Below are positions 13,422 through 25,200 of a DNA stretch of 64,000 nucleotides, piece by piece. The stretch is from Anisakis pegreffii (lineage: Eukaryota > Nematoda > Chromadorea > Rhabditida > Anisakidae), in the NCBI GenBank assembly GCA_035041965.1, contig JAPYMA010001982.1, positions 22,733 to 86,732 of the forward strand, written 5' to 3'. The notes below the pieces were generated by a model that was not told where the DNA came from, made no database searches, and was given only the letters and a program-made list of their open reading frames with translations. How positions within the stretch are numbered: position 1 is the first letter of the stretch; the number at the start of each line of letters is the position of its first letter. The translations under genes were made by a program, and so were the position numbers.

Positions 13422-16400
13422 ATGTTCCATGTTCACTTCTACGAGTACGATATGCAGAATATGCTGAATGTGGATTGCAACAATAACAGATCTCGAAATC
13501 ATAGCACGTCCAACAGTCAATCGTCTTCTTCCGGCTCGTCATCAGAGACTACCGCTGCCGCTCGACGGGTGAGAGTTTGACTCTGTTATTGGGAATACTG
13601 AACGTCTCGGATGCAGTGATCTGAGATGCCTGACGCCCGATGATGAGGTGACAGTAAAACGGATCAGTTACTTTTGTTAGATATGTTTCCTCGTGTTGAA
13701 GAAAAACTAACTCCCCACTTCAACATACCTGGATCACCTGGATTGGCCAGGCTATCAAACGTTTACAACGTTGCTGGCCACAATGCTCGCAATGTTTCCG
13801 TTCGCACTGTTTTAGCGTTGATTTCAGCCACCCCGCTGGCCAGGCAAACAGGCCATGTGAGCACAACCGAGTACTTAATTAGTTGCCGTGAATACTTTGC
13901 ACAATTAAACGTCGTAGCCAAATACCAATCCGATAAATAATCATAACTCTACAAAATAAACATTCCGCCGATCGCTAACCGCAATCAACAAAACAACCGC
14001 TGGATGTGTAAATAACAAGTAATAATAATCACTTCAACATACACAAAGCCAATATACAACGTGTTGTTTCCACTAGATAATATGAAGTTTAATTGATCTC
14101 ATTTACTGTTTGTTGATTTTAGAATGCAGCTATAATGTTGGCTCTACTGATAATGAATGTCACCGTATGCTCCTTACTGATATTCGTCTACGGTAACGAT
14201 CACTTCGTGCTAACTGCCGCCCTACTCAACTTGAGTTTCGTAGCGCTCGCCTGCATTGGTGTGGGTGCTTCAATACCGTATCTCATTGTTGCAAATGTCA
14301 TCGCAAAGGTTGGTGGTGGTCACTTGTTGTTTCCGTTCCTGCGCTCTGCACACAAATCTTCTATTTGACGGATTTCTCTCGAATCTTTCAAATATTTTCG
14401 AACAAACAATTGAAAAGTATTGCAAACGTCGGCTCTTTATTCATTTAATCAGCAAATCAAACTCATAACGAGTTTATGCCTCTCTGTTATCACCAATATC
14501 ACTAATATCACATTCTTCCTTCCTTGGCATTCTTCTTTCGGCGCAGCTAACGATAATAGCGTTTGGAATCATCTGTCTTCATGAAATCCGAACTTGAATT
14601 ATTGATCTGACAAGCACAGAGGTTTTGGGCTACTCTCCCATATGCCCATTTATTTCGGGGGAGAGGTACTCAGAAGGAGCCCGAATTGCATCGGCTCTTT
14701 ATTCGCGTTAATCATCTGAGCAGAGTTGAGTTCAAAGCACACAAGTTGAACAGTCCAATTTCATGTGGTCTCCTAGTGAATTGCACTTGAAAAGATGTTT
14801 TTCATCAGAGCTTCAAAGGATGTTTCAATTTTTCATCATATCCAAACAATCAACAATAACGTTTACATTGGGAAAATAGCTGTGTACCTCATCAACTCAT
14901 TCACATGTGCGTTCAATCGCGCCTCTATTCACCCATAAAATCATTTGATGTAGTTCATTAGTTACCTCAACAAAAGAAACAAGTTCTCTAATTAATCAGA
15001 TTAACTCCGCAAAAAAATCTGGCTGCCAGATTTTGAATTTGTAGTTGTCTGATTGGCTGGTTTTTGCAGGTTTTCGCTTTCAGTTTCGATTTGATAATGC
15101 GTTGTGATGCAATTGACGCTCATAATTTCAAGTTTCCTGCGTGTCTCATACGGTTTGAAATGACTGCACATGATCTACAAACGAAAAAAACCTCATGAGT
15201 CAATCGAATGAATGCAAAAAGCACGATTCCTTAAGCACAGTTTCATCTGACTCTGAGTTCAGCACACATGATTTCAAGAACGATATGGACTGTAGGCAGT
15301 TGTATCCAAAAACCTCTGTGGCAAACATGAAATGAGCCATTTAAAGGCATCTCTTAAGTTCACTCACAATCAAATCAAGCTAGGATCATCTCCAACAGGT
15401 TGTATGCATGTGAGCGCTAAGTTCGAGCACACTTCCAAGCAGTCGATGAACTAGAATTGGATATATTACTACCCCGACAATCTGCCTAAAGACGTTTTGC
15501 CTAAGGACAGTTTGCCTAACGGACAGTTCGCCTATTAGGCAAAATATCCATTAAAAAACTGTCCGTGAGGCAAATTGTCCGTTAGGCAATGTGTCTTTAG
15601 GCAGATTGAGACCGGTCGCGGGATACATTGATATCATGAAGAATGAAACATCCTCTCCATTTTGGACGGAAGAATGCGAGAAAACACGCTTATAAACATG
15701 AAATTGTTTATCGAATGAACTTGAAACATATGAAATTCTTCAAAATTTCAGACATTATTCGGTATGTTCCTAGCATTTTTAATATGTCAAATACTGGAAC
15801 GGATAATCGCCACACAGGAAAATATTGTGATGGTGCGAGGGAATGTTGAATTCCTTTTGTGGGTAATATTCTCGTTGATTTGTTCAATTATCGAATTGAG
15901 GTGAGTGGCTGAGTTTATTGAAGCATTTTGAAATTCTTTTCATTCATTCAGCGAATGTTCCTTATCATTTTTATTCATATGATTGGCACTGATATAATGA
16001 TATATGATAATGGTCTATGTTATCATAATTTGATACGATGATTACTAGTGAACATTTGATGCTATTCCCAAGAACCTTTGCCTGTTCGCTTGTTATGCTG
16101 GAAGTCAAATTCTGACAAACCAATAGGTGACTTTAAATCACGCTTTCACCACTAAAACAAGAATAACGAGGCCTTGCCGAGAAGTGCCTTATCGACAATG
16201 GCTTCATTTTCCATCATTATCAGCTATGCTCTATCTTCCGCTTTATGATCTCGAAACTGTTCCGAAATTATTCGAGGATTGAAAAATGGTCGGGATTTTG
16301 CAAACACTAATGAGTAGTGATGCAAATTAGTTCCCTCAAAGTGTATTGGTTATGGGTCGTGCGTAGATATTTCTTCAGAAAGCGGTTGTCTTTATGGAGT

Positions 16401-18619
16401 ATCCGTCTTAAATTGTCTCCGGGATTAGCGAATTCACAGGCAAAAGTATTACGTTTGCTTATACGAATAATGCAAATTAGACTGATCTGGAAAATTTAGG
16501 TTGATGTTACTTGCATGGTCGTATCGTTTAGAAAATGAAGACGATGAAATGCGACGTCCACCGCCAAAATATTCAAGTTGTGTTCGTGGTGTTTACAGTA
16601 AAGAGAATATCAACTACTTACCTACTTATGAGGAAGCGCTGAAAAATATACAACTGAAAAAACAACGTTATTGTAAGTTTATGCCATACGTTATTGTCAG
16701 CTTTACCAGCAGACTCGCTCAGATATCTCGATCTGATTCGACCATATTGCAAAATGAGCGATATCCCTGCAACACACTAGAATCGACCTTACCAAACACC
16801 ATCTTCTATCATACAGTTGGTCTTTACTCACACATTTGATGGAAGAACATTTGCTTGAAGTCCTACGGAATTCATAAGTTCAAATTATCAACTGGATTGC
16901 TAGAACACACACAGTTTTATGAATACTGGTTACTGGCATCGACGGAATAATCAACATTCTATTGATTTTATGAGTGTAAATTTCGCTTAACACTATCCTT
17001 TCATCATTCTCATATGAGCGCGTACCATTTCGAGAATCATTCCTGACTTTCGCTGCTGATTGACCAAAACTGATTACTACATTGCTGAATTCTCTAAAAT
17101 ATTTTCTTCCGGCTGCTTTCAATCACTTAGGTGGTTTAATGCTGTGAAGAGCACGATTATCTGATCGTTCGAGACGCTTAATCATAATTTCCAAGTTCTG
17201 GGTTTACAGTCCAAAATTCTGAGGATTTCAAGATCCTGCAAAGAATGCTTCTGAAATGTGCCAGAATACGAGTCGTCAGATAGCAATAGTAACGCTGAAT
17301 AGTAATTACTCTTTGTTATCGTCAACAATACTATAGTCAAAGTAATTTTTTCAGTCGCAATAACACTGAAGTGGTTCTCTTAACAATGCATTTCGCCGAT
17401 TGATTCTATCCAAAATGAATTCCTCAAGCAAATACAAACCACAGACATTGTGTTGCATTCCATTCTGCTAATAAACATTATCACCACTCACGTGCCTCTT
17501 ATCATCAAAATCATAAATTATTTCCAAAACAACTCTAATTGTAAGTGGGTTCGACAAATACGCATCAATCAAAGAGCATTCACAAATTTTCTGCAAATCA
17601 GAGTTGATGTTGACGTTCAGATCACATGATCTTGATATTGAGTGAACAGATCATTTCAAAGCCTGTTCTGTTGCTCATTTACCTTACACCATTAGAAATA
17701 TGATCTTATCTCCGCCATTGCAATGACTTATATTAGGCACTTTCAACAGTCATTTAACATATCCATATCTATCATTTCGAGCTGTATTTTTTGTCTCTAT
17801 CATTTGAAGTCAAGAGTAACTTCAGTTTTTTGTCATGATTTCTAAATTGAAATTCGCTGCTGCACTTCCCCTGCTTTGCACTCCACCAGTTCAACTCATT
17901 CGTAGATTGATTCACTTGATTCCGTGCGCCCAGAACAGACAAAACAGTAACATACCTGACTCATATAAGCTGTTAGCATTGTTGAAGTGATCAGTCTAGG
18001 TTCTTTGCTTCCCAGAGCAAATCAACATCATTCTGAGGCCACTTCAAAGTGGCCATATTTTCTCGCTGAATTATTTGACCACTAAAGCGATGGTGTAGAA
18101 CAATCCGAAACGTTCCCATTCAAAAGGAAACTCAATCGATTTGCAGCCACCGACGGTGCCAGTGGAAGCAATATCACCTCAGGTAGCCAAGCTACACTAA
18201 ATATGAGTTTTTGTGGTGGTGCAGCTCACTCATTGGACAATTGTCTTCGAGGCGCTGGTCAGGCGGCGTCAACGTATCGCGCTGAAGATGCAGAACGGGA
18301 TTTGGAACGAGGTCTGCCTGATGCCGACAGTCATCAGCCACCTCAAGATTCAGCAACGAGGAGTGCAAGACGGAAACCAAAATGTTCGATATTCACAATT
18401 GAACAATGCAAAATCTTCCCGTGCAACGGTTCCATTCCAGTGGTGTCCACTGCTAACATTGACTCTGATACTGCCACTTCATCAGTGCCCTCCTATTCAC
18501 CTGCTTCACAACCATCTTGCTCAACTCTCGACATTACCACAAATTCCTCGTCAACTTTACAGTCCATAGCCACTTTGGAGGCACCAACGCAACACATGAC
18601 AGTGTTACATTCTGTATAA
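13422..18619 (+). CDS. Multi-pass membrane protein with PPxY/LPxY motifs (LAPTM4/5-like, tentative)
   Basis: Five exons join with consistent phase: 13422-13568, 14123-14308, 15818-15900, 16500-16672 and 18147-18619, giving 353 codons and TAA. Exon 1 follows TTTACAG directly with ATG, so it may be a trans-splice start, or upstream exons are missing; it encodes a Ser/Asn-rich segment. Exon 2 has two hydrophobic segments (ALLIMNVTVCSLLIFVYG, then a long stretch ending PYLIVANVIAK). Exon 3 has a third (FLLWVIFSLICSIIEL). Exon 4 encodes an acidic stretch, PPPKYSS and LPTYEEAL. Exon 5 adds about 157 residues of Ser/Thr/Pro-rich low complexity. Known: PPxY/LPxY tails bind WW domains of NEDD4-type ubiquitin ligases and steer endolysosomal sorting, as in LAPTM4/5. 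Inferred: an endomembrane protein with a ligase-binding tail. The LAPTM link rests on tail motifs and hydrophobic segments only. An AATAAA at 19344 is a possible poly(A) signal. Introns carry TAGCCAGC-, AATCAGC- and GCCTAA-family repeats. Confidence 0.6.
13725..13990 (+). repeat. TAGCCAGC-family dispersed repeat, copy 3
   Basis: Full-length copy in the orientation opposite to copy 1, inside intron 1 of the membrane-protein gene. Ends near CCGCCGATCGCTAACCGC. Confidence 0.85.
14434..14684 (+). repeat. AATCAGC-family dispersed repeat, full copy
   Basis: Very close to the 11580 copy; lies in intron 2 of the membrane-protein gene. Confidence 0.85.
15478..15608. repeat. GCCTAA fold-back element, copy 1
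   Basis: Starts CAATCTGCCTAAAGACG and ends with its reverse complement form TCTTTAGGCAGATTG. Between are several TTGCCTAA/TTAGGCAA words, so the whole 131 bp can fold back. It lies in an intron of the membrane-protein gene. Confidence 0.8.
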
Positions 18620-21600
18620 ATTCTATGAGCAATCCGGTAGCAAATGTGTTGCTGTTGTTGTTGTTGTTGTTGTTGTGGTTGAATCTGTTTCATGACTTCC
18701 TAAAATCATTATTTCATTGCTTCTCAACTTCTGATTGCCTTCCAAACCATTCGGGTTTCTTTGCCACTTGGCTTCACAACATCCTAACGTCTCCACTGAT
18801 CTTTCATTCAATCCACTCATATTCGTTTTTTGTTGTTGTGAAGTGGTTCAAATAGCTAGTTTCTTGATCTGTCACTTCTGAAGGAACTGCGTTCAGTGCT
18901 GAACATGCGTTGTTCTCTCTCAAGAAGTAAGATGTGGTCGGTCTTTTGCGTAGATCTCGAAGTTGAGCTATGAGTCGTGGTTCCTCTGATGAAGCGAGTT
19001 CTTGAAACTCACACGAGTGCGGCTGACCCGATGAAACTGTCAACAAAATGGGTGCAAGATGAGAATCTTGCACGGCATTCGTGGAAAGAATACAAGGTAC
19101 GAGTGGTTGCTGAAGGAGCACGCAGCTATTGTTGTTTACTGTTATTGTTATCATTTTATGCTATCATATCATGTGCCATACGGGAAGGTAACGAGATCAC
19201 ATTGAAGCGTATTCTGCAGTCAAATACGTTATGGGCACTAAAAAAATTAGCCATAACGATGAAAGCAAACAACGGGAACACTAGTCAACATCTGTTTTTT
19301 TTTACTTTTGCAACGATATGATGTGTTTGTGTCCTCGTTTCTTAATAAAAGCCATGATCAGCCAAATGAGTGAAGAAGGTTTTTCCCGTAGAAGTTTGAG
19401 ATTCCTCAACTAAAATCTACAGATAATCTAAAGTAAGACAGCACAGTTAAAAGGGAATCCGAGCCAGTTCTTCTCAAACTGCCACTCATAACGTTGGAAA
19501 TGATCACACAAACAGCCGTGTGGCTTCATAGAACGTAAGCTTGACTGTGCAGGTTTGCAGAAACGTGGACACAACTCTGAGTTCATCGATTTATACCTCA
19601 GTCATTCTCAGTATCATTCATTCATGCCTCGCTCAAACCATTTTCAAGTCATATTTATTGTTTCCTGAATTGTTCATTCCTTTCACTGTACACTGATTTG
19701 TTGATGTAAATGAGTAAAATTTGAAACCAATCACAACAAATTAAACTGAAGTTTTGCATTCGAATACTTTGTTATCATTCGATATTATTGCTATTGTAGG
19801 ATGTTTTAGGGTCATTGTAAGTTCATGTACAAATTGAGGTGATAACTGGAAACGTTTCGTTTCCGGGATCGTTCATTTTTTAAAAACTTTAGGATGTTAT
19901 CTCAGAAAACTTCTTTGCTGATTATAAAATTCTGTGAATACATTCTCCTCGAAACACTATCGCTGTGAACAGGAGATAGTCCGGTTCTGTGAAAAGATCT
20001 AGGCTATTCGGGGGGCATTGCCATCGTTGGATGACAGTTTTTGCTAATTGTAAGCACTTGTCAGTCTACTGTAACGTTTGCCCGTTGTTTTTTGTTGCAT
20101 TTGCTGATTCGGTTGTTGTTGCTCTAAGTTGTGAGTCATCTGAATTATGCGCGTGCACATGGAACGATGTCCTCAAATTGGGACGCATACAAAATATTTT
20201 GTGTATATAAAAGGAGATTTCTATTGTCTGTCGTTGTGATTACAGATTTTTAAGTGTATCCAACAAATCGCTCAATGATATGATTGTAGATGATGATTAT
20301 ATTATGATTATGTCCGTCCTAAGCAACTCCACTCTTGATGTGATCGCATGTTTCATGATATTCTATGATCTATGACTTAGGCATCACAGGTGGTATGGTT
20401 TAAAGAGAGCATTTCTGAAATCCAGTAAGACAAGTGGAAGACAATTATACTAGTTTATGTGATTTTGTGGAGTATTGTAGGATGACTAACACTAACGTGA
20501 AACTCGCTGAGATGAAGCTCGTTGATCTCAGTAGACCGACGGAAAAACGCAGTGATTTTTGCTGATAGTGAGCTTGTTTGGAGAAATGGTCATCGATCGA
20601 ATTAAAGTGAAGCGAAAAGCGACAACTTAGACGGACGGAAACATTAGAAAAATGGTTCATTGAAGAGGGAGGATTCAATAATGATGATAGGAATGGAATT
20701 GGAACGTCAAATTGTGGAAAGCAACTGTGTCATATTTACTCAACAGCAGTAAATGTGATCGGTGTTAAGAAGTAAAATCAAAACAAACAAAAAACAGCCA
20801 TGGCAGGTGCGATTATCTGCCTAAAATTGACTATTTTTCATGTTTTCAGTGATGTTCTATGAACCAACGCCTTTCCTCCTCCTTTTATATGCAACTATAA
20901 TAGTTCTCTTTGGCTAATCGCTATGTTTGAGTGCATTTTTTTGTTTTCAAATGCAAAAACGCTCACAAATTCCATTGTGAAAGAAAAGCACACGAATGGA
21001 TGGAATTCTAATGGAATGTAAAGGAAAGTTTCCAAGCTTAAGCTGAATCAGTCATAAGCGAAGAGGGCATAAGTTCAAGTAGTACAGTGTCAATCACACA
21101 AATCAAGCAGGCAAGATCACTGGACTTGAGGCAAGAAATTCTTCGTCTTGAAGAAATTCAGTGGTTCAGGATATCAGTGCTTTCGTGATTTAGTCTGTGA
21201 TGGTTTTCAGATGGTGTTAATGCCTATTCATGCAGTTTTGTAATATAGCATGAAATTGTTTCCTTGTACAATACTGCATTGGCTCGCAGTATTCGTTGCA
21301 GTTGAGTTCAGCCTGGGTTTTTCATGGCCAATATGAGCGCGCCTTGATTGCGACTTCCATCGTACTGAAGCTTTCAATTTGAAGGTGAAAAACGATTTGA
21401 ACACTACTAGATACGTTTAGATTTGAGTGAGTGGTAAATATCCGTAACGAATGAAAACCTTCATTAAAAAATTTCTCGTCAGATACCAATTCGTTAGCGT
21501 CGCTGCTCTAAACCATAAATTTCTCCTGACACTAGCCATGTCTCTATTAATTTGAAAAATGTTGCTGCAGTATTCACTTGAAATTATTCCATAATTGATC

Positions 21601-22296
21601 ATCCTGTGATATTCAAAATATTTTACGTGAAAACTATAAATTATGAATTATGCTGTGATTGACGAGTATTGTATATTGAAATTGTAAATTATGAATTATA
21701 AATGTGTTCGCACCGAAATATCAATGATCACAATTTGTGTTATCGTATTGATGTGAATCAGTCTGTTTTGATTCTTTTATCGTCCGTCACTGATTCATTT
21801 GTATAATTCATAGACACAAACACAAATGAATTTAGAATTACGAATAAATAATTACAAAAAAAACATGTTATGATAGAACGCAACAACGCTGTGTGATACA
21901 ACGGTTTTGGATGTAAACGCAAAAGTCTTTCAACAAAACGAAATTCTCAGTGAGAATTTTGTGAAACAGTGTGCGGAACAGGATAAAATATGAAAGAAAA
22001 ATACAACTGTGCAATGGTCAATTCCTTTTCAAGCCTTACTTTTGCCCTCAGTTATCACTAGTGTTGCAACTGATCTTATGAGATGAAAAAAAACTGGTCA
22101 TAACAAATCTTACTAAAATTTCACCGCATTCAGAATATTATAGTTTGAACCCGTGTGCGATAACAATTCATAGATTCCAATCCGAGCGATACTATCGAAT
22201 GAATCTAAATGAGAACAACGAATGAGATATAAAGATGCCAGAAATTGAATATAAAGCATTTCAGTGAAATGTTAAGTTCCACAATTCGACTAGCAT
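18620..22296. other. Convergent intergenic region
   Basis: Holds the 3' ends of the membrane-protein gene (AATAAA at 19344) and of POLG. Frames near 18800-19320 show no recognisable family and are not called. Confidence 0.55.
18648..18676 (+). repeat. (TTG)n microsatellite
   Basis: About nine GTT/TTG triplets 30 bp after the stop codon of the membrane-protein gene, probably in its 3' UTR. Confidence 0.9.
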
Positions 22297-25200
22297 TCAT
22301 AGGCGATTCTTTCGTAGAGATCCACCAGTCTTCTCCAAAATTGTCTTCATATCGACTGCTTCACCTGAATTATATAAATATTTTATTTATCGAACTACAA
22401 GACACTCTTCTGAGTAACGAAGGCAGTTGTTGTGATGAAACCACAAGAAAGATGGAATATCATGCATTAATGCATTAATGTTCTCTACTTCTACAGCATG
22501 AGCACAGACTTAAATGATTAAACTTCACGAATGATTTGGGTCTATGAGATCTACATCCAGTATTCATCAGCAAAAAAAGGTTAACTTCGTTGCATTTCCA
22601 ACAACCTCAAATTTCGTGGTTTTTACTCAAACTTGACTGATCGTGAGATCAGAAAATGATATGGGTATACTATAATCACCAGCATATCAACATAACAGAT
22701 AAGTCAACAGCACATAATCACTATAGAAATATGGAACGTACTCTCACCAGCTCAATTCAGTTGAAAAAATAAGCTAATAATAAGGCTTCTTCTAAGCCAA
22801 TGCTTCTCAACGACGCCGGTTTCATCCAGCAGTGGGCAAAACTCTACGTATAGAGAGCAATTGTGCTGGAACAGGAACTCCTTTAAAGTATCGAACGGTT
22901 TTCTTATTTGTCTTGAGACCAGTCAGTCATCAAACACTCTCTGCACTTAACATTAGAATGTGATGGTGGGAGTAACTTAGCCACGATTTTAAATCCAGCT
23001 GGGCGATTGATTGGCCGAATAAAATTGAGAAGCATTGATCTAACTGAGGGATTATCATCTAATTCGTTATCAATTCTGCTATGGTAGAAAATGGTTTTGC
23101 GACGCTATCACAACCTCCAATCAATTACTCAGAAGACAAAAAGGTATAGTTTTACCGGGCGGTATCTCGTTGCCATCTGGTGTTCTGCACGGTAGAGTCA
23201 CCTCTTTTCTCAACACTTGATCAATATCAACTTGACTAAAGAACGCGACGGACTGTAATTAGACAAAATATGTAGAATATTGGTTTACTATTATTATTAT
23301 AACGTCGGTTTATCTTTCTATCATGATTGATCACAAATCGCGTAGAATTGTTGTCATCGAACACTCGAATGTAAACAATTTGAGATCATCGAAACTCAAA
23401 TAAAACTTTCGCATAATAAAGTCAAAATCTCACATCAATTGGTTATTCTGTCTTTTAATCACTAATACAAAGCACTTCACATTGCAAGAATATCAGTGCT
23501 TTGAAAAGACACAAAAGGCTAAATTAAATCATTAAAATAAACTAAATGAACGAAACGATTAAATCATAAATGCACAAAAAGACACAAACAGTGGAAAGAA
23601 TAATTCATAAATGAGCATTGAAATTCACTGACCAACGGCAATTCCTCAATGCCGAGTTTTTGCGAGATTGCAGCCCGCACGTACATGTTACTGAGTGCAA
23701 GTGCGAGTGCACACCGATAACGATCTTCATATTTTACTAAATATCGAATCTGAAAAAGTGCAGTGGAACAGCCATTTGATTTCAACATCAAACAATATCG
23801 AATGCGTTAAAGACCACTCGAAAATGACTATACTACTCGTGAAACTCATCAGACCGCATATTTGAAAACACAAAAATTTCATCGTATGCCGCCTCTCAAA
23901 TAAGTGATCGATAGGATCATACAACCAAATGGTTTGGTTGAATCCATCACTCATGATCAATTCAGACAATTTGAGATCATCGAAACTGGAATAAAACTTT
24001 CTGTTAATTAAGACGAAATCAAAAAGCAGTTAGTTAGTTGCCTGTTCCGCCTTTCAATTGCGAACAAATAAATCCCTAATATAAACGCTTCATATTGCAA
24101 GAATATCACAATGTTTTGCTATTATCAATGTCACTTCAATACGACATCTGTTAAAAATATCGAAGGATCAGCAACTAATTCGAATCTGCAGCAGTTTCGC
24201 ACATTGCAAAATTACGATCCAAATCGAGAAAATAAGGCGAATCAGGCAAAACTAACAACAATACCTCATCATGTATTGAGATCACGAATCTTGCTTGAAT
24301 ATCGTACTCGCAACACAGCCATCGCATACAAGCCAGAAGCATATGCAAAAAATCAACAGCACTTGATTGAACAACCTGTAATGAGCGAGCGACTCTTGAG
24401 GATTCCGTAGAAACTGGACGTTTAAATCCGTTTCCGTTGTAAGCAAAATTAAAAGTGATCTGATCTAAGTATCAGTTTCAGAGCGTTTCGATCAATGAAT
24501 ATCATTGAAAAACCAAACGACATTTGCAACCGACAAAGCCCTATCACTGGTAATAAGAATTTTTAATTTAAGCGTTTGAACGGTTTGATTTCGAATGAAA
24601 AAAACGTTCTATCATCATATATTTATTATGGTTCAAAATGGCTCTTACAACCTGACTGCATGAATAAACTAATGAATGAGATGCAGTCAGTATTAGTTGC
24701 GATCACTGAATCATAGAACTTAATGGGATTGCTGAAAGTTTACAACATCAAATAGAGTATCGTGTGATTGGAAGATTCTCTAGCAGTGTTGGTGAAAGAT
24801 ATTCGATTGTTGGTGATGGTGTTACGAAGTATTCCAAATACTATCCCTTTCTGATTTGTTTATGAAAGCAAAAAGCAACTAGAGTGGTGTGCTAGTTTGA
24901 AGTGAGCGATCGCAAAAATACAATGTTAATTCACGATGTATTTAACTGTGAAACATACCCAATTCACCACGGATCGTTTATATTTGCCCAAGAAATACTC
25001 TCGATCAGGTACACCCTTAGGCAATGGTTCAAGTGCGTAGCCAAGGCGACAGCCTAGCACCGGAGTTCGAGGTTGTTCTTCGCCGACAATCAACTCCAAA
25101 TAGTTGAACGTTGCCGATTCACTGCAACCGAACACGGATGGAAATTTTAACGAGCAAAAATGGATTTTTTCTTTTCTTTTTTCGATTTTTTGGATGGATC

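Noticed and set aside
18147..18200. Short in-frame ending PPTVPVEAISPQVAKLH as the main C-terminus of the membrane protein
   Set aside because: The phase from exon 4 (one leftover base) selects the other frame, which stays open to 18619; kept only as a possible alternative.
18804..19321. Frames of about 115 residues on both strands after the membrane-protein gene
   Set aside because: No family motif, no convincing splice sites, and they overlap each other; more likely 3' UTR or intergenic.
24111..24410. Plus-strand 99-residue open frame with gene-like composition
   Set aside because: It is the antisense shadow of POLG exon 19 (minus 24265-24375, [12 protein letters not shown]...SIHDE), which has proper splice sites and family motifs.
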